Source: Paenilisteria rustica (GTDB taxonomy: Bacteria; Bacillota; Bacilli; Lactobacillales; Listeriaceae). From it: a stretch of DNA of 64,000 bases. Location of the stretch: positions 124,001 through 188,000 of the forward strand of contig NZ_JABJVM010000001.1 in NCBI RefSeq assembly GCF_013820765.1, given 5' to 3'. This document shows positions 16,755 to 25,363 of this stretch, in pieces; positions within the stretch are counted from its first letter, which is position 1; each line of letters begins with the position of its first letter. Under the pieces are notes generated by a model. That model made no database searches. It was not told where the DNA came from and saw only the letters and a list, made by a program, of their open reading frames with translations. The position numbers were made by a program, and so were the translations under genes.

Positions 16755-17735
16755 TTAATTCGCTTTTTGGTTCATAAATACCGCGTCACTAGTCACACGC
16801 GATTTTTCAAAGCCATAATGTTCCGCAACGACATACAGCGGTCGATCCTTGACCTCATCGTAAATGCGACCAATATATTCGCCAATCATGCCTAGAATAA
16901 CGAGGACAAATCCGCTAAACAATAGTTGAATAACGATCATCGAAGACCAGCCACTCACCGTCGTACTCGTAAATAACGCCTGGAAAAGCACGATCAGCAT
17001 GTAGATGAATCCAACGCCAGATAAGACGACACCTGCATAACTTGCTAATTTTAACGGTTGATGGGAAAAAGAAGTAATCCCGTCGATCGAGAGTTTGAGC
17101 ATTTTTTTGAGCGGATATTTCGTTTCTCCAGCAGCTCGTGCATCCCGTTCATACTCAATTGCAACCTGCTTAAAGCCCAGCCAGCTCACCAAACCACGAA
17201 CAAATGGATTTTTCTCATTTAGCTTTTTCAGTTCTGTATATACTTTCTGGTCCATGAGGCGGAAATCCCCAGTATCAACGGGAATCTCCACATCTGTCAG
17301 TTTATGCAGCGTACGGTAGAACATTTTAGCACTCCATTTTTTGAAAAAAGTTTCACCATCTCGCTTGGATCGTTGTGCATAGACGACATCGAAACCGTCT
17401 TGCCATTTATGCACCATTTCAGGAATCAGCTCTGGAGGATCTTGCAAATCGGCATCGATAATAATAACCGCATCGCCACTCGCATAATCCGTCCCAGCCG
17501 TAATTGCTACTTGATGCCCAAAATTTCGTGAAAACCCAATACATTTCACATGTGGATCAGCGAAACTAATTGCTTGAACGAGCTCTAATGTTTTATCCTT
17601 ACTCCCATCATTCACGAAGAGGAGTTCGTAATCCAAGGGCAGCTTCTCCATCACATTTTTCAAGCGCTGATATGTGTGTTCCAAGACAGCCTCTTCATTA
17701 TAAAGCGGAACGACCACAGAGATTTTTTTCGTCAT
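16755..17735 (-). CDS. ykcC: GT2 bactoprenol glycosyltransferase, YkcC/GtrB type
   Basis: This glycosyltransferase probably loads a sugar onto undecaprenyl phosphate on the cytosolic face. The GT-A core shows VVPLYNEE at the N terminus, DGSKD, and the DXD-like IDADLQDPPE near residue 95. Two C-terminal membrane helices (about 230-290) are typical of GtrB/CsbB. The frame extends to TTG at 17744, but ATG at 17735 is better spaced from AGGAGG. It directly follows the YkcB-like gene, matching ykcBC of B. subtilis. YkcC would supply the lipid-linked sugar that YkcB transfers outside the membrane. Confidence 0.9.
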   Translation of the reverse strand: MTKKISVVVPLYNEEAVLEHTYQRLKNVMEKLPLDYELLFVNDGSKDKTLELVQAISFADPHVKCIGFSRNFGHQVAITAGTDYASGDAVIIIDADLQDPPELIPEMVHKWQDGFDVVYAQRSKRDGETFFKKWSAKMFYRTLHKLTDVEIPVDTGDFRLMDQKVYTELKKLNEKNPFVRGLVSWLGFKQVAIEYERDARAAGETKYPLKKMLKLSIDGITSFSHQPLKLASYAGVVLSGVGFIYMLIVLFQALFTSTTVSGWSSMIVIQLLFSGFVLVILGMIGEYIGRIYDEVKDRPLYVVAEHYGFEKSRVTSDAVFMNQKAN

Positions 17736-17740
17736 TGTCC

Positions 17741-19855
17741 TCAATCCTCCTCGGTAAGTTTATAGAGTGTACCACCAGACTGTCCACCAGGGCCACCTTG
17801 CATGCCGCCGCGACCTTGTGAATTTTCACTTGTTGTTGCGCTCGTAGTTGCATCGGTCGCGGTTGTCGTTTCATCGCTCCATTCCGAGCTAGCCACTTTC
17901 ACGCCATTTTCCTCAATCCAAGCCACTACATCTGAATTACTTGCCTTATTATTCGATGGTAAATAGAAATATTTTATTTTGCCATCCTTAATCATTTGCT
18001 TCAATTCTTTCACTGTCAAAATTGGATCCGTCCCGTTGAACCCGCCGAGTGCCATCACAGATTTGCCAGTTTTGATAATATAAGGCGCAGCTGTGGAAGC
18101 ATCGGTTGTTCCGAATAAGAATTCCGTTCCGCTACTGTTTTCTTCTAGATAGGAAATCAATTTCGCGTTCACTGTCGCATCTGCAAAACCACCGCCACTG
18201 CTCGTTTTTAGTTGTGGTCCAGCCTCTGGAAGTGCACTATTACCACCGTACATCATTGGCGTTAATGCCCAATAGGTTGGGGCTAAAAGGAGGGCGACTA
18301 AGGACGCTATGGCGATCCAAGAAGTCCATGAGGCTTGTTTATGCTTCACGATAAATAGTGTTGTTGCAAGACCTAGACCAATCACGCCAACGACTCCCAT
18401 CCAAAGCATCGAATATTGCGCGATGAAGAACATTTGTAGGCCAGTCGTTGCGACTACTGCGCTTGGCAATAAGTAGCCGGGCACGCCATGATTTTTGCGA
18501 TAGAGCTTGAGTAGGGCCATAAACCCAGCGCCAGTCAACGCTGCGATGGCAGGAGCTAGCATGATTAAATAATAGTGATGGAAGAAGCCTGCGATACTGA
18601 AGAATCCGGCAACAGGAATGAGCCATGCAGCCCAGAACGCCATCTCTTTTTGCGCGGTATTCCATTGGAAGAAGCGACGTTTGCGACTCCAATTAGCGAT
18701 AAAGATAGCCGCCATGCCAAACAATGCCAATGGTAATAACCAGCTGATTTGATCGCCGAGTGCTGTTTGGAAAAGACGTAATGGACCAGCTGTACCAGTA
18801 CCAAACATCCCTGTGCCGCCCATCATTTTCGAGCCGCCACCTTGTTTTCCACCGTTTTGTCCGCCGCCAGGGCCACCACCGTTGCCACCAGGACCACCGC
18901 CATTCATGCCATTTGTTGAGCCACTCGGAGGTTGAGGTGGTTGACCAGACATGGATGAGCCATTTTGAGCCGATTCCGTGCTAGCATCAGGTGCGATATT
19001 ATCGTTATTGGACGATCCGATTTGTGAATTTGTTCCATCTTGACCGCCACCACCAGTACCCATGCCAGTTTCTTGCCCCAGAAGTCGCTCCATGCCGTTA
19101 TAGCCAAATGCGAGCTCTAACACAGAGTTTGTTTGACTACTGCCGACATAAGGCCGCGCATCCGCTGAGGTGCTGTCGACAATAACTGCCCATGAGACAG
19201 AAACGCCGAGCATCATCACGAGCGCAATCACAAGATGTAGCAGTTTTTTCTTCCAGTTTAATTTTGCTGCGATTAAATAAAATAATAAAAATGCGGGAAC
19301 AACCATGTAAGCTTGTAACATTTTGACATTAAACCCGACACCGATTAAAACAAATGCCAGTAATAAAAAACCAATTTTCCCTTTGCGCACGGCTTTAAAC
19401 AACGCCCATGCGCCGAGCAATAATACGAAAACGAGAATACTATCCACATTATTTGTCCGGCTAACCGCGACAGCAATCGGCGTCGTAGCCATTATGAGCG
19501 CTGCAATCCGAGCCGCCCAGCTACCAAATGTCGGTTTTACGAGGAAATAAAGTAATAAAACCGATCCAACACCTGCGAGCGCCTGCGGTAAAATAACACT
19601 CCACCCATGAATCCCAAAAATCAGAGCACTAATCGTTTGTAACCAGAGCGCGACAGGTGGCTTATCCACTGTTACAAACCCAGAAGGATCAAGCGCCCCG
19701 TAGAAGAAATTAGACCAATTCTCCGTCATACTCGTAACCGCCGCCGTATAATAAGGGTTTACCGTATCGTCATTCCATACACCCCAAAAATTTAGAAACG
19801 CAGCAAGCACTGCAATACCAATTAAAAACCAATCAATCCGTCGTTGTTTCACCAT
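17741..19855 (-). CDS. ykcB: GT39-like integral membrane glycosyltransferase, YkcB type
   Basis: About 704 residues of the ArnT/PMT-like GT-C family. A first extracellular loop carries YYTAAVTSM and DKPPVALWLQ with the acidic residues expected at the active site, followed by about 11-13 membrane segments. Two low-complexity regions stand out: a long Gly/Gln/Asn/Pro/Ser-rich loop near residues 275-350 and a Gly/Gln-rich stretch just before the C terminus. The frame opens at 19873, but ATG at 19855 is better spaced from AAGGAAGTG. The acceptor is probably a wall polymer or surface protein; this is inferred. Confidence 0.88.
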   Translation of the reverse strand: MVKQRRIDWFLIGIAVLAAFLNFWGVWNDDTVNPYYTAAVTSMTENWSNFFYGALDPSGFVTVDKPPVALWLQTISALIFGIHGWSVILPQALAGVGSVLLLYFLVKPTFGSWAARIAALIMATTPIAVAVSRTNNVDSILVFVLLLGAWALFKAVRKGKIGFLLLAFVLIGVGFNVKMLQAYMVVPAFLLFYLIAAKLNWKKKLLHLVIALVMMLGVSVSWAVIVDSTSADARPYVGSSQTNSVLELAFGYNGMERLLGQETGMGTGGGGQDGTNSQIGSSNNDNIAPDASTESAQNGSSMSGQPPQPPSGSTNGMNGGGPGGNGGGPGGGQNGGKQGGGSKMMGGTGMFGTGTAGPLRLFQTALGDQISWLLPLALFGMAAIFIANWSRKRRFFQWNTAQKEMAFWAAWLIPVAGFFSIAGFFHHYYLIMLAPAIAALTGAGFMALLKLYRKNHGVPGYLLPSAVVATTGLQMFFIAQYSMLWMGVVGVIGLGLATTLFIVKHKQASWTSWIAIASLVALLLAPTYWALTPMMYGGNSALPEAGPQLKTSSGGGFADATVNAKLISYLEENSSGTEFLFGTTDASTAAPYIIKTGKSVMALGGFNGTDPILTVKELKQMIKDGKIKYFYLPSNNKASNSDVVAWIEENGVKVASSEWSDETTTATDATTSATTSENSQGRGGMQGGPGGQSGGTLYKLTEED

Positions 19856-20039
19856 TTCCATCACTTCCTTCATTTACTGATAATCCCAGTGTATCTGGCA
19901 AATGTGAAAAAAGAATGAACAGAATGGGAACATAGTTTTAAATGTTTATTTTAGAAGGGAAGAAGCAACCTAATAATAGATGCATTTTATCTCCGTTTAG
20001 CTTTTCGAAAAGAATTTGAAAAAAGTTTTCAAAAACCCC

Positions 20040-20068
20040 TTGCCAAACACGCGGAGTAGTGATAATAT
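20040..20068 (+). promoter_or_regulatory. Promoter of tRNA-Gly
   Basis: TTGCCA at 20040-20045 and TAATAT at 20063-20068 are separated by 17 bases, about 35 bases upstream of the mature tRNA 5' end. Confidence 0.7.
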
Positions 20069-20103
20069 ATTAAATGTTGCTAGAACAACTTGTTCTAAAC
20101 TAT

Positions 20104-20174
20104 GCGGGTGTAGTTTAGTGGTAAAACTACAGCCTTCCAAGCTGTTGTCGTGAGTTCGATTCTCATCACCCGCT
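20104..20174 (+). tRNA. tRNA-Gly(TCC)
   Basis: The full cloverleaf can be drawn. Acceptor GCGGGTG pairs with CACCCGC, the D arm reads TAGTTTAGTGGTAAAACTA, anticodon stem ACAGC/GCTGT frames the loop CTTCCAA (anticodon TCC), and the T arm contains GTTCGATTC. The discriminator base is T; no CCA is encoded. Confidence 0.96.
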
Positions 20175-20200
20175 CTTAAATATGTTATCAACGCAGTGTT

Positions 20201-20470
20201 TCGACCTTTATAAGCGAAGCATTGCGTTTTATTTTGACCGAAAAGCTGAAACGGCCCGTTCAGCTCTGAAAAAAACTGGAGCGGCCGCAGTAAAAATCCT
20301 CTTTTGATTTTTGTGGAGGGCGTGAAGTTTTCGAGGAGTTGGCCGTTGAAGCTAGATCTTGAGGCGCTGAATTTGACGCAGTACCTTGTTTTTTTGTTCG
20401 TGACTTAACGCTAACCTTTCCATTTCAAACGCTTTCGCTCGATTTGTGTAAAGCCGTATCTACGTTTTAC
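20201..20470. repeat. Degenerate palindromic intergenic element, copy 2
   Basis: The right end (CAAACGCTTTCGCTCGATTT at 20426-20445, then GTGTAAAGCC) matches the right ends at 25.57 and 53.37 kb almost base for base. The left end (ATAAGCGAAGCATTG near 20210-20224) resembles the left end of the 25.36 kb copy. The middle, about 200 bases, is unlike the other copies and has no convincing gene. The element fills most of the 360-base gap between tRNA-Gly and queG. Confidence 0.6.
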
Positions 20471-20535
20471 CCAAAAGATAAAAGAAGATAAAGACAAAAG
20501 ATAAAGACAAGAGACTAAGAACTGAGGTGCGAACC

Positions 20536-21675
20536 TTGCAAAATATAGATATGGACGTATTAAAACAAGACATCATTGAGTACGCAGATGAAATAGGTAT
20601 TCAAAAAATAGGATTTGCTTCGGCTGATCCTTTTTTAGAATTGAAAACAAGGCTGGAGGTTGCCGCGAAAGAGGATGTTTTGACTGGTTTTGAACATCCA
20701 AATATTGATGAGCGTGTGTATCCTGATTTGATATTCAAGGAGCCGCGGTCGATTATTGCGATTGCGCTGGCGTATCCTTCGAAAATGAGGAACGAGCCGG
20801 TGAGTAGGAAGGAATCGCGTCGTGGTGTTTTTTCTCGGGCTTCGTGGGGGACGGATTACCATACGGTGCTTCGTGAAAAATTGACATTACTGGAGGCATT
20901 TATTGCCGAACGTGTTCCGGATGCGCAGTTTAAATCGATGGTGGATACGGGTGAATTGTCAGATGTCGCGGTCGCGGAACGGGCTGGGCTTGGGTCGCGC
21001 GGCAAGAATACGCTTTTGATAACGCCAGAGTTTGGCTCGTTTGTATATTTAGGTGAGATGTTGACGAATTTGCCTTTGGCGCCGGATAAGCCGATGGGGG
21101 ATTTGTGTGGCGATTGTAATAAGTGCGTCGAAGCCTGTCCTACGGGGAGTCTGCTCGGGGAAGGAAAGATGAATCCGAAAATTTGTCTGAGTTATTTGAG
21201 CCAGACGAAAGGCTTTTTGGATGAAAAATATCGCGATGTGTTGCATAATCGATTATATGGTTGCGATACGTGCCAAGTGGTGTGTCCGTACAACCGCGGG
21301 CATGATTTCCATTTTCATGAGGCGATGGAGCCGGATCCTGAATTGGTGAAACCTGAATTGAAGCCGTTGTTGTCGATTTCGAATAAAGAATTCAAGGAGA
21401 AATTTGGTCCAATGGCGGGCTCATGGCGTGGGAAAAAGCCGATTCAGCGTAACGCAATTATTGTGTTGGCGCGATATAAGGATAAGACGGCGGTGCCGGA
21501 GCTAATTCGGTGTATGACGGAAGATCCGCGACCAGTGATTCGCGGGACGGCAGCTTGGGCACTCGGCAAAATTGGTGGGGCAGACGCGGAACAAGCACTG
21601 ATTCAGGCGCACGATGTCGATGCAGAAGTAACTGCAGAAATTACGCGGGCAAAGAATTTAATAGGAGTAAGGTGA
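20536..21675 (+). CDS. queG: Epoxyqueuosine reductase
   Basis: QueG catalyses the last step of queuosine synthesis in tRNA, using cobalamin and two [4Fe-4S] clusters. The cluster motifs are clear: CGDCNKCVEACPTGSL near residue 190 and CDTCQVVCPYN near 240. The C-terminal 90 residues are HEAT-like repeats (KTAVPELIRCM and following). Two starts are possible; TTG at 20536 is preferred because GAGGTG lies 6 bases before it, while the alternative GTG at 20527 falls inside that site. trmL follows immediately. Confidence 0.93.
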   Translation: MQNIDMDVLKQDIIEYADEIGIQKIGFASADPFLELKTRLEVAAKEDVLTGFEHPNIDERVYPDLIFKEPRSIIAIALAYPSKMRNEPVSRKESRRGVFSRASWGTDYHTVLREKLTLLEAFIAERVPDAQFKSMVDTGELSDVAVAERAGLGSRGKNTLLITPEFGSFVYLGEMLTNLPLAPDKPMGDLCGDCNKCVEACPTGSLLGEGKMNPKICLSYLSQTKGFLDEKYRDVLHNRLYGCDTCQVVCPYNRGHDFHFHEAMEPDPELVKPELKPLLSISNKEFKEKFGPMAGSWRGKKPIQRNAIIVLARYKDKTAVPELIRCMTEDPRPVIRGTAAWALGKIGGADAEQALIQAHDVDAEVTAEITRAKNLIGVR

Positions 21676-21680
21676 AGAAT

Positions 21681-22190
21681 TTGGCAAATCATATAGTACT
21701 TTATCAACCGGAAATTCCGGCGAATACGGGGAATATCTCGAGGACATGTGCAGGGACGGATACGTATTTACATCTGATTCGACCGCTTGGGTTTTCGACG
21801 GATGACAAGATGTTGAAGCGGGCTGGACTTGATTATTGGGATCATGTGAAGTTGAAATATTACGATTCGATAGAGGAATTTTTCGAAGTGAATGCAGGCG
21901 GCGAATTTTATTTTATTACGAAATTTGGACGTCATTTATACAGTGAGGTGGATTATCAAGACACGGATAAGGATTATTTCTTTATTTTTGGGAAGGAAAC
22001 GACGGGATTGCCGGATGAGGTTCTCGCGGTGCATGAGGATACGTGTTTGCGGATTCCGATGACAGACCATATTCGGTCGCTCAACTTATCGAATACAGCG
22101 GCTATTTTGATTTATGAATGCTTGCGTCAACAGCAGTTTGGTGCGCTTGATCAAATGCCGCACTATGATCGTAAAATTTTTAAAGACTAG
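21681..22190 (+). CDS. trmL: tRNA (cytidine/uridine(34)-2'-O)-methyltransferase
   Basis: This 169-residue SPOUT methyltransferase methylates the wobble ribose of tRNA-Leu isoacceptors. LYQPEIPANTGNISRTCA is at residues 7-24, FGKETTGLP near 103 and IRSLNLSNTAAILIYE near 131 (the knot and SAM site). The frame stays open far upstream inside queG, but TTG at 21681 (behind AAGGTGA) or GTG at 21672 (overlapping the queG stop, behind AGGAG) are the real candidates. It was formerly called CspR. Two wobble-base modification genes lie together, downstream of tRNA-Gly. Confidence 0.93.
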   Translation: MANHIVLYQPEIPANTGNISRTCAGTDTYLHLIRPLGFSTDDKMLKRAGLDYWDHVKLKYYDSIEEFFEVNAGGEFYFITKFGRHLYSEVDYQDTDKDYFFIFGKETTGLPDEVLAVHEDTCLRIPMTDHIRSLNLSNTAAILIYECLRQQQFGALDQMPHYDRKIFKD

Positions 22191-22202
22191 GGGATGAGTC
22201 CA

Positions 22203-22940
22203 ATGAACGAAACGATTGAAGGGATTTTAAGTCATTATTCGGTACGCGATTTCACAGATCAGGCGCTGACAGAAAATGAGATTGCTCTGCTTGTCAAAAG
22301 TGCACAGGCCGCTTCTACGTCGAGTTTTGTACAAGCATACTCGATTATCGGTGTTTCCGATTTAAAACTGCGTCAGGAGCTTTCTGCGGTTGCTGGAAAT
22401 CAGGATTATGTCGTGAAGACAGGTCAATTCTTCGTTTTCGTCGCCGATTTGTCACGCCATCATGAAATTGGCAAGGCGCGCGGGGCAGATACAGAATCGC
22501 TGTCAACGATGGAACGCTTTCTTGTGGCGACGGTGGATGCAACGCTTGCCGCTCAAAACATGGCGATTGCAGCAGAATCAATGGGTCTTGGCATTTGCTA
22601 CATCGGCGGAATCCGGAACAATCTTGCAAAAGTTTCTGAATTACTACATATTCCGGACTACGCCACACCACTATTCGGCCTGACAATCGGCCACCCGACT
22701 ACGAATTCCGAACCGAAACCAAGACTTGCTAGCAAACTGGTCTACCATGAAAATCAGTATCAACCGAAAAACATGAAAGACTTCGAAGGCTATGACGCTA
22801 CGATTCGCGACTACTATGCGGCACGAACTGGCGGTAAGCGCGTAGAAGGCTGGACCGATCAAATCGAACGCGGTTTGCGCCACACGACAAGGCAGGACAT
22901 TAAAGATTTCTTAGCGAGTAAGAACTTAGGTAAAAAATAA
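22203..22940 (+). CDS. FMN-dependent NADPH oxidoreductase (nitroreductase, NfsA type)
   Basis: This 245-residue flavoprotein has the nitroreductase fold: HYSVRDF near residue 10 (FMN phosphate contact), AAQNMAIAAESMGLGICYIGG near 115-135 and FGLTIGHP near 160. The C-terminal region includes KDFEGYDATIRDYYAARTGGK, typical of NfrA/NfsA. ATG at 22203 is preferred over 22194 because the AGGGG site touches the latter. Likely roles are reduction of nitroaromatics, quinones or flavins. The last third is noticeably richer in C and A on the coding strand than the first. Confidence 0.9.
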   Translation: MNETIEGILSHYSVRDFTDQALTENEIALLVKSAQAASTSSFVQAYSIIGVSDLKLRQELSAVAGNQDYVVKTGQFFVFVADLSRHHEIGKARGADTESLSTMERFLVATVDATLAAQNMAIAAESMGLGICYIGGIRNNLAKVSELLHIPDYATPLFGLTIGHPTTNSEPKPRLASKLVYHENQYQPKNMKDFEGYDATIRDYYAARTGGKRVEGWTDQIERGLRHTTRQDIKDFLASKNLGKK

Positions 22941-22941
22941 G

Positions 22942-22975
22942 AAAAACGACGATTCGCGCTGAATCGTCGTTTTCT
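22942..22975. terminator. Bidirectional terminator between nitroreductase and phosphatase genes
   Basis: AAAACGACGATTC and GAATCGTCGTTTT form a perfect 13-bp stem with a short loop, with A and T tracts on the two sides. Confidence 0.88.
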
Positions 22976-23448
22976 TATATATCGAATTTTTCCCGAATAG
23001 CCTGCAAAAGTCCCTCACACCCTGCACTCACAAGCCGTTCTGTTTCCTCGAAATTCCCCGTATAATAAGGATCAGGAACTTCTGTCACTTTTTCATCAGG
23101 CGCGAAATCCATCAGTTTTTTCAGGATAACATCACTATCCAGAGGTTTCAACGCCTCTAAATCCGTCATATTCGACCCGTCCATCCCAATCACATAATCG
23201 AAATCAGAAAAATCATCCTGACCAATCAGACGCGCGCGCATTTGTGAATAATCAATGCCGTGCCGCGTTAAAACCTGCTGCGTCCCGCGATGTGGCGGAT
23301 TCCCTAAATTCCAATTTCCTGTCGCTGCAGAATCAACCCGAATCTGCTCCGTTAACCCGGCCGCATCCACCTTAGCGCGAAACATTCCCTCCGCCATCGG
23401 AGACCGACATATATTCCCCAAACATACAAATAATACACGAACTACCAT
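22975..23448 (-). CDS. Low-molecular-weight protein-tyrosine phosphatase
   Basis: This 157-residue phosphatase shows the P-loop CLGNICRSP at residues 9-17 (Cys9 nucleophile, Arg15) and the general-acid motif DPYY near residue 121, as in YfkJ/Wzb-type enzymes. The GGGAGGA site overlaps the end of the upstream SMI1 gene, which is only 1 base away, so the two are co-transcribed. The target is unknown; YfkJ of Bacillus acts in stress resistance. Confidence 0.92.
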   Translation of the reverse strand: MVVRVLFVCLGNICRSPMAEGMFRAKVDAAGLTEQIRVDSAATGNWNLGNPPHRGTQQVLTRHGIDYSQMRARLIGQDDFSDFDYVIGMDGSNMTDLEALKPLDSDVILKKLMDFAPDEKVTEVPDPYYTGNFEETERLVSAGCEGLLQAIREKFDI

Positions 23449-23449
23449 C

Positions 23450-24187
23450 TTAATCCTCCCATTCCTTTCTTAACTCCGCAACTTTTTCCGGCCAAAAATG
23501 CTGTGATTCCAGCCAAGACAACATCTCGTCCACTCGTTTTGCATCCAATTTTCGCCGGAAATAATAAATCTGATTTTCAAGCAAAGTCACGCCAACTTGT
23601 CGATAAGGCGCCTCATCCGAATGAAGCAAGCCATCAATCTGCATCAAATACCAATCCTTTTCCGCGCGGTCCTCAAGCAGCTGCAAAATCTCCAGCGTCT
23701 TCTGCACATTCGCCATCGCCAACATCTGCTCCAATTTTTCAAGCGGATAATTGGGTGTAAACGCCACATCAAAAGGAGAGAAGTACAGCGCATCGACGAA
23801 ATCCGCAAAACTTTCCGCGACAACAAGTGTTTGCAGTGTTTCAAAATCTACATAAATCACACGAGGTTCCGCCGTCTGATAATCGAGCCCAATATAGCGA
23901 TGCCCGTCTTGATGAAAATACACCTGTTCCCCTGGTAAATCCACATCTTGCTCCTCCAAAATATGAAGTAGCAGCCCATCAAGACCCGCCATCGAATAAA
24001 TTTCTGCATCCGCGAGCCCATATGAAGTCGGCTCTGTAACCGGAAAATGATTTTTCGCAAGCAGTCCGCCATTATGAACACGCAACATATCTTTATAAAC
24101 TTCCGGCAAAGAAAGCCGATGCGTCTGTTCCCACTCCTTGATTTCGCCATCCAAAGCAGGGTTCGCCCCACGCAACCAAATAGCCAT
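23450..24187 (-). CDS. SMI1/KNR4 (SUKH) family protein
   Basis: About 245 residues with the SUKH core: WLRGANPALDGEIKEWEQ, LPEVYKDMLRVHNGG (the family W/LP..Y...L..NGG signature) and an IYVDFETLQTLVVAESFADFVDAL segment. SUKH proteins often serve as immunity proteins, but this one has no toxin gene beside it and keeps a conserved place next to the phosphatase in Listeria as I recall, so a housekeeping role is likelier. ATG at 24187 follows AGAGGTG. The C-terminal 90 residues are a helical extension beyond the SUKH domain. Confidence 0.85.
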   Translation of the reverse strand: MAIWLRGANPALDGEIKEWEQTHRLSLPEVYKDMLRVHNGGLLAKNHFPVTEPTSYGLADAEIYSMAGLDGLLLHILEEQDVDLPGEQVYFHQDGHRYIGLDYQTAEPRVIYVDFETLQTLVVAESFADFVDALYFSPFDVAFTPNYPLEKLEQMLAMANVQKTLEILQLLEDRAEKDWYLMQIDGLLHSDEAPYRQVGVTLLENQIYYFRRKLDAKRVDEMLSWLESQHFWPEKVAELRKEWED

Positions 24188-24271
24188 CCGGTTCACCTCT
24201 TTCTACACCCAGTATACCAAAAAGAATCATTTTTGACGCGCCATAACATCAAAAATGATTCTATCTCTATT

Positions 24272-24697
24272 TTATACTAATTCCGAGCGAATCGAATCCA
24301 CAACGTCCGCCATAGTTTTATCTGCCAATACTTGTTCCATCGCAGTTTGTGCGTCACGTAATGTTTGCTCCATTGCACCTTGAATATGCGCCCCGACCTC
24401 ACAATTCGGATTAGGATTCTCATGAAATTGAAACAATTCGCCATCCTCGACACTATCCACGGCTTTATAAACTTCCAAAAGCGTTATTTGATCCAGCGGC
24501 TTCAAAAGTGTCGCGCCGCCAGTCCCAGCCTTGACCGTAATCAGTCCAGCCTTTTTCAACTGACCACTAATACGCCGAATCACAACAGGGTTCGTATTCA
24601 CGCTCCCAGCAATTTTCTCAGAGGTTAATGGTGGCTCTTGAGTAGCAATTAATGATAAAATATGAGTAGCAACAGTAAAACGACTACTGATTTTCAT
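24272..24697 (-). CDS. Rrf2-family transcriptional regulator, YwnA-like
   Basis: The likely protein has 141 residues starting at MKISSRF, with AAAGGAG upstream; the open frame runs 34 codons further, but those codons would lie across the promoter. The winged helix covers about 1-75 (LTSEKIAGSVNTNPVVIRRI is the recognition region). A single Cys in NPNCEVG near 88 is the only cysteine, so the three-Cys cluster site of NsrR/IscR is absent, and it resembles YwnA or thiol-sensing members. A perfect dyad lies over its own -10, indicating autoregulation. It is divergent from the Dps gene. Confidence 0.88.
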   Translation of the reverse strand: MKISSRFTVATHILSLIATQEPPLTSEKIAGSVNTNPVVIRRISGQLKKAGLITVKAGTGGATLLKPLDQITLLEVYKAVDSVEDGELFQFHENPNPNCEVGAHIQGAMEQTLRDAQTAMEQVLADKTMADVVDSIRSELV

Positions 24698-24710
24698 CCA
24701 AACCAACTCC

Positions 24711-24748
24711 TTTGTAACCATTGTAGTTACAAAATAAGAAGATGTCAA
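24711..24748 (-). promoter_or_regulatory. Promoter and perfect dyad operator of the Rrf2 gene
   Basis: On the minus strand TTGACA (plus 24743-24748) is followed after 17 bases by TACAAT (plus 24720-24725). Overlapping the -10 is TTTGTAAC-N7-GTTACAAA (plus 24711-24733), an 8-bp perfect inverted repeat. The layout fits repression by the gene's own product. Confidence 0.8.
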
Positions 24749-24801
24749 CCATGTTTCATCCCAACGCTTTATGGTAAAAAAGATTGTGAGAGAAAACACG
24801 A

Positions 24802-24856
24802 TTGGACAAATCGTAAAAACTAGTTTATAATTATTATTAGATAATAGTTATTATAA
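24802..24856 (+). promoter_or_regulatory. fri promoter with two PerR/Fur-like boxes
   Basis: TTGGAC at 24802-24807 and TATAAT at 24826-24831 are 18 bases apart. A box at 24825-24839 matches the PerR consensus TTATAATNATTATAA at 13 of 14 fixed positions and overlaps the -10. A second at 24842-24856 matches at 12 of 14. In L. monocytogenes, fri is under PerR and Fur control. Confidence 0.75.
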
Positions 24857-24875
24857 ATAAGGAGGAGAATTATAA

Positions 24876-25349
24876 ATGAAAACAATCAATTCAGTAGACA
24901 CAAAAGAATTTTTAAACCATCAGGTGGCGAACTTAAACGTATTTACGGTGAAAATTCACCAAATCCATTGGTTCATGCGTGGCCATAACTTCTTCACATT
25001 ACATGAAAAAATGGACGATCTTTACAGCGAATTCGGCGAACAAATGGATGAAGTGGCAGAACGCTTACTAGCAATTGGTGGCGCACCATTTTCAACATTG
25101 AAAGAGTTCTCAGAAAACGCAAGCGTAGAAGAAGCACCTTACACAAAACCAAAAACAATCGAGCAGTTCATGGCAGATCTTGTTGGCACGTTAGAATTAT
25201 TACGCGACGAATATCAACAAGGCATTGAACTAACAGGAAAAGAAGGCGATGACGTAACACAAGACATGCTTATCGGCTTCAAAGCATCGATTGACAAACA
25301 TATTTGGATGTTCAAAGCCTTCCTAGGAAAAGGACCTCTGGAGAAATAG
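24876..25349 (+). CDS. fri: Dps-family ferritin-like protein
   Basis: This 157-residue protein assembles as a 12-subunit shell that oxidises and stores iron and protects DNA from peroxide. The ferroxidase ligands typical of Dps are visible: HWFMRGHNFFTLHEKMDDLY near residues 31-50 (first His, second His, Asp) and the following FGEQMDEVAERL (Glu). Length and sequence match Listeria Fri. The AAGGAGGAG site precedes the ATG. It stands alone after PerR-like boxes and is followed by a palindromic element rather than a classical terminator. Confidence 0.96.
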   Translation: MKTINSVDTKEFLNHQVANLNVFTVKIHQIHWFMRGHNFFTLHEKMDDLYSEFGEQMDEVAERLLAIGGAPFSTLKEFSENASVEEAPYTKPKTIEQFMADLVGTLELLRDEYQQGIELTGKEGDDVTQDMLIGFKASIDKHIWMFKAFLGKGPLEK

Positions 25350-25363
25350 ATCATATCCCAGAT

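Noticed and set aside
20104-20174. tRNA-Gly as an integration site
   Set aside because: No integrase gene or repeated tRNA 3' end follows; the downstream repeat is unrelated to the tRNA.
21510-21671. Upstream extension of trmL into queG
   Set aside because: The extension lies in the coding region of queG in another frame and has no TrmL-like sequence.
23450-24187. SUKH protein as immunity gene of a contact-dependent toxin system
   Set aside because: No toxin, Rhs, LXG or ESX gene lies nearby, and the setting beside a phosphatase is conserved in Listeria as I recall.
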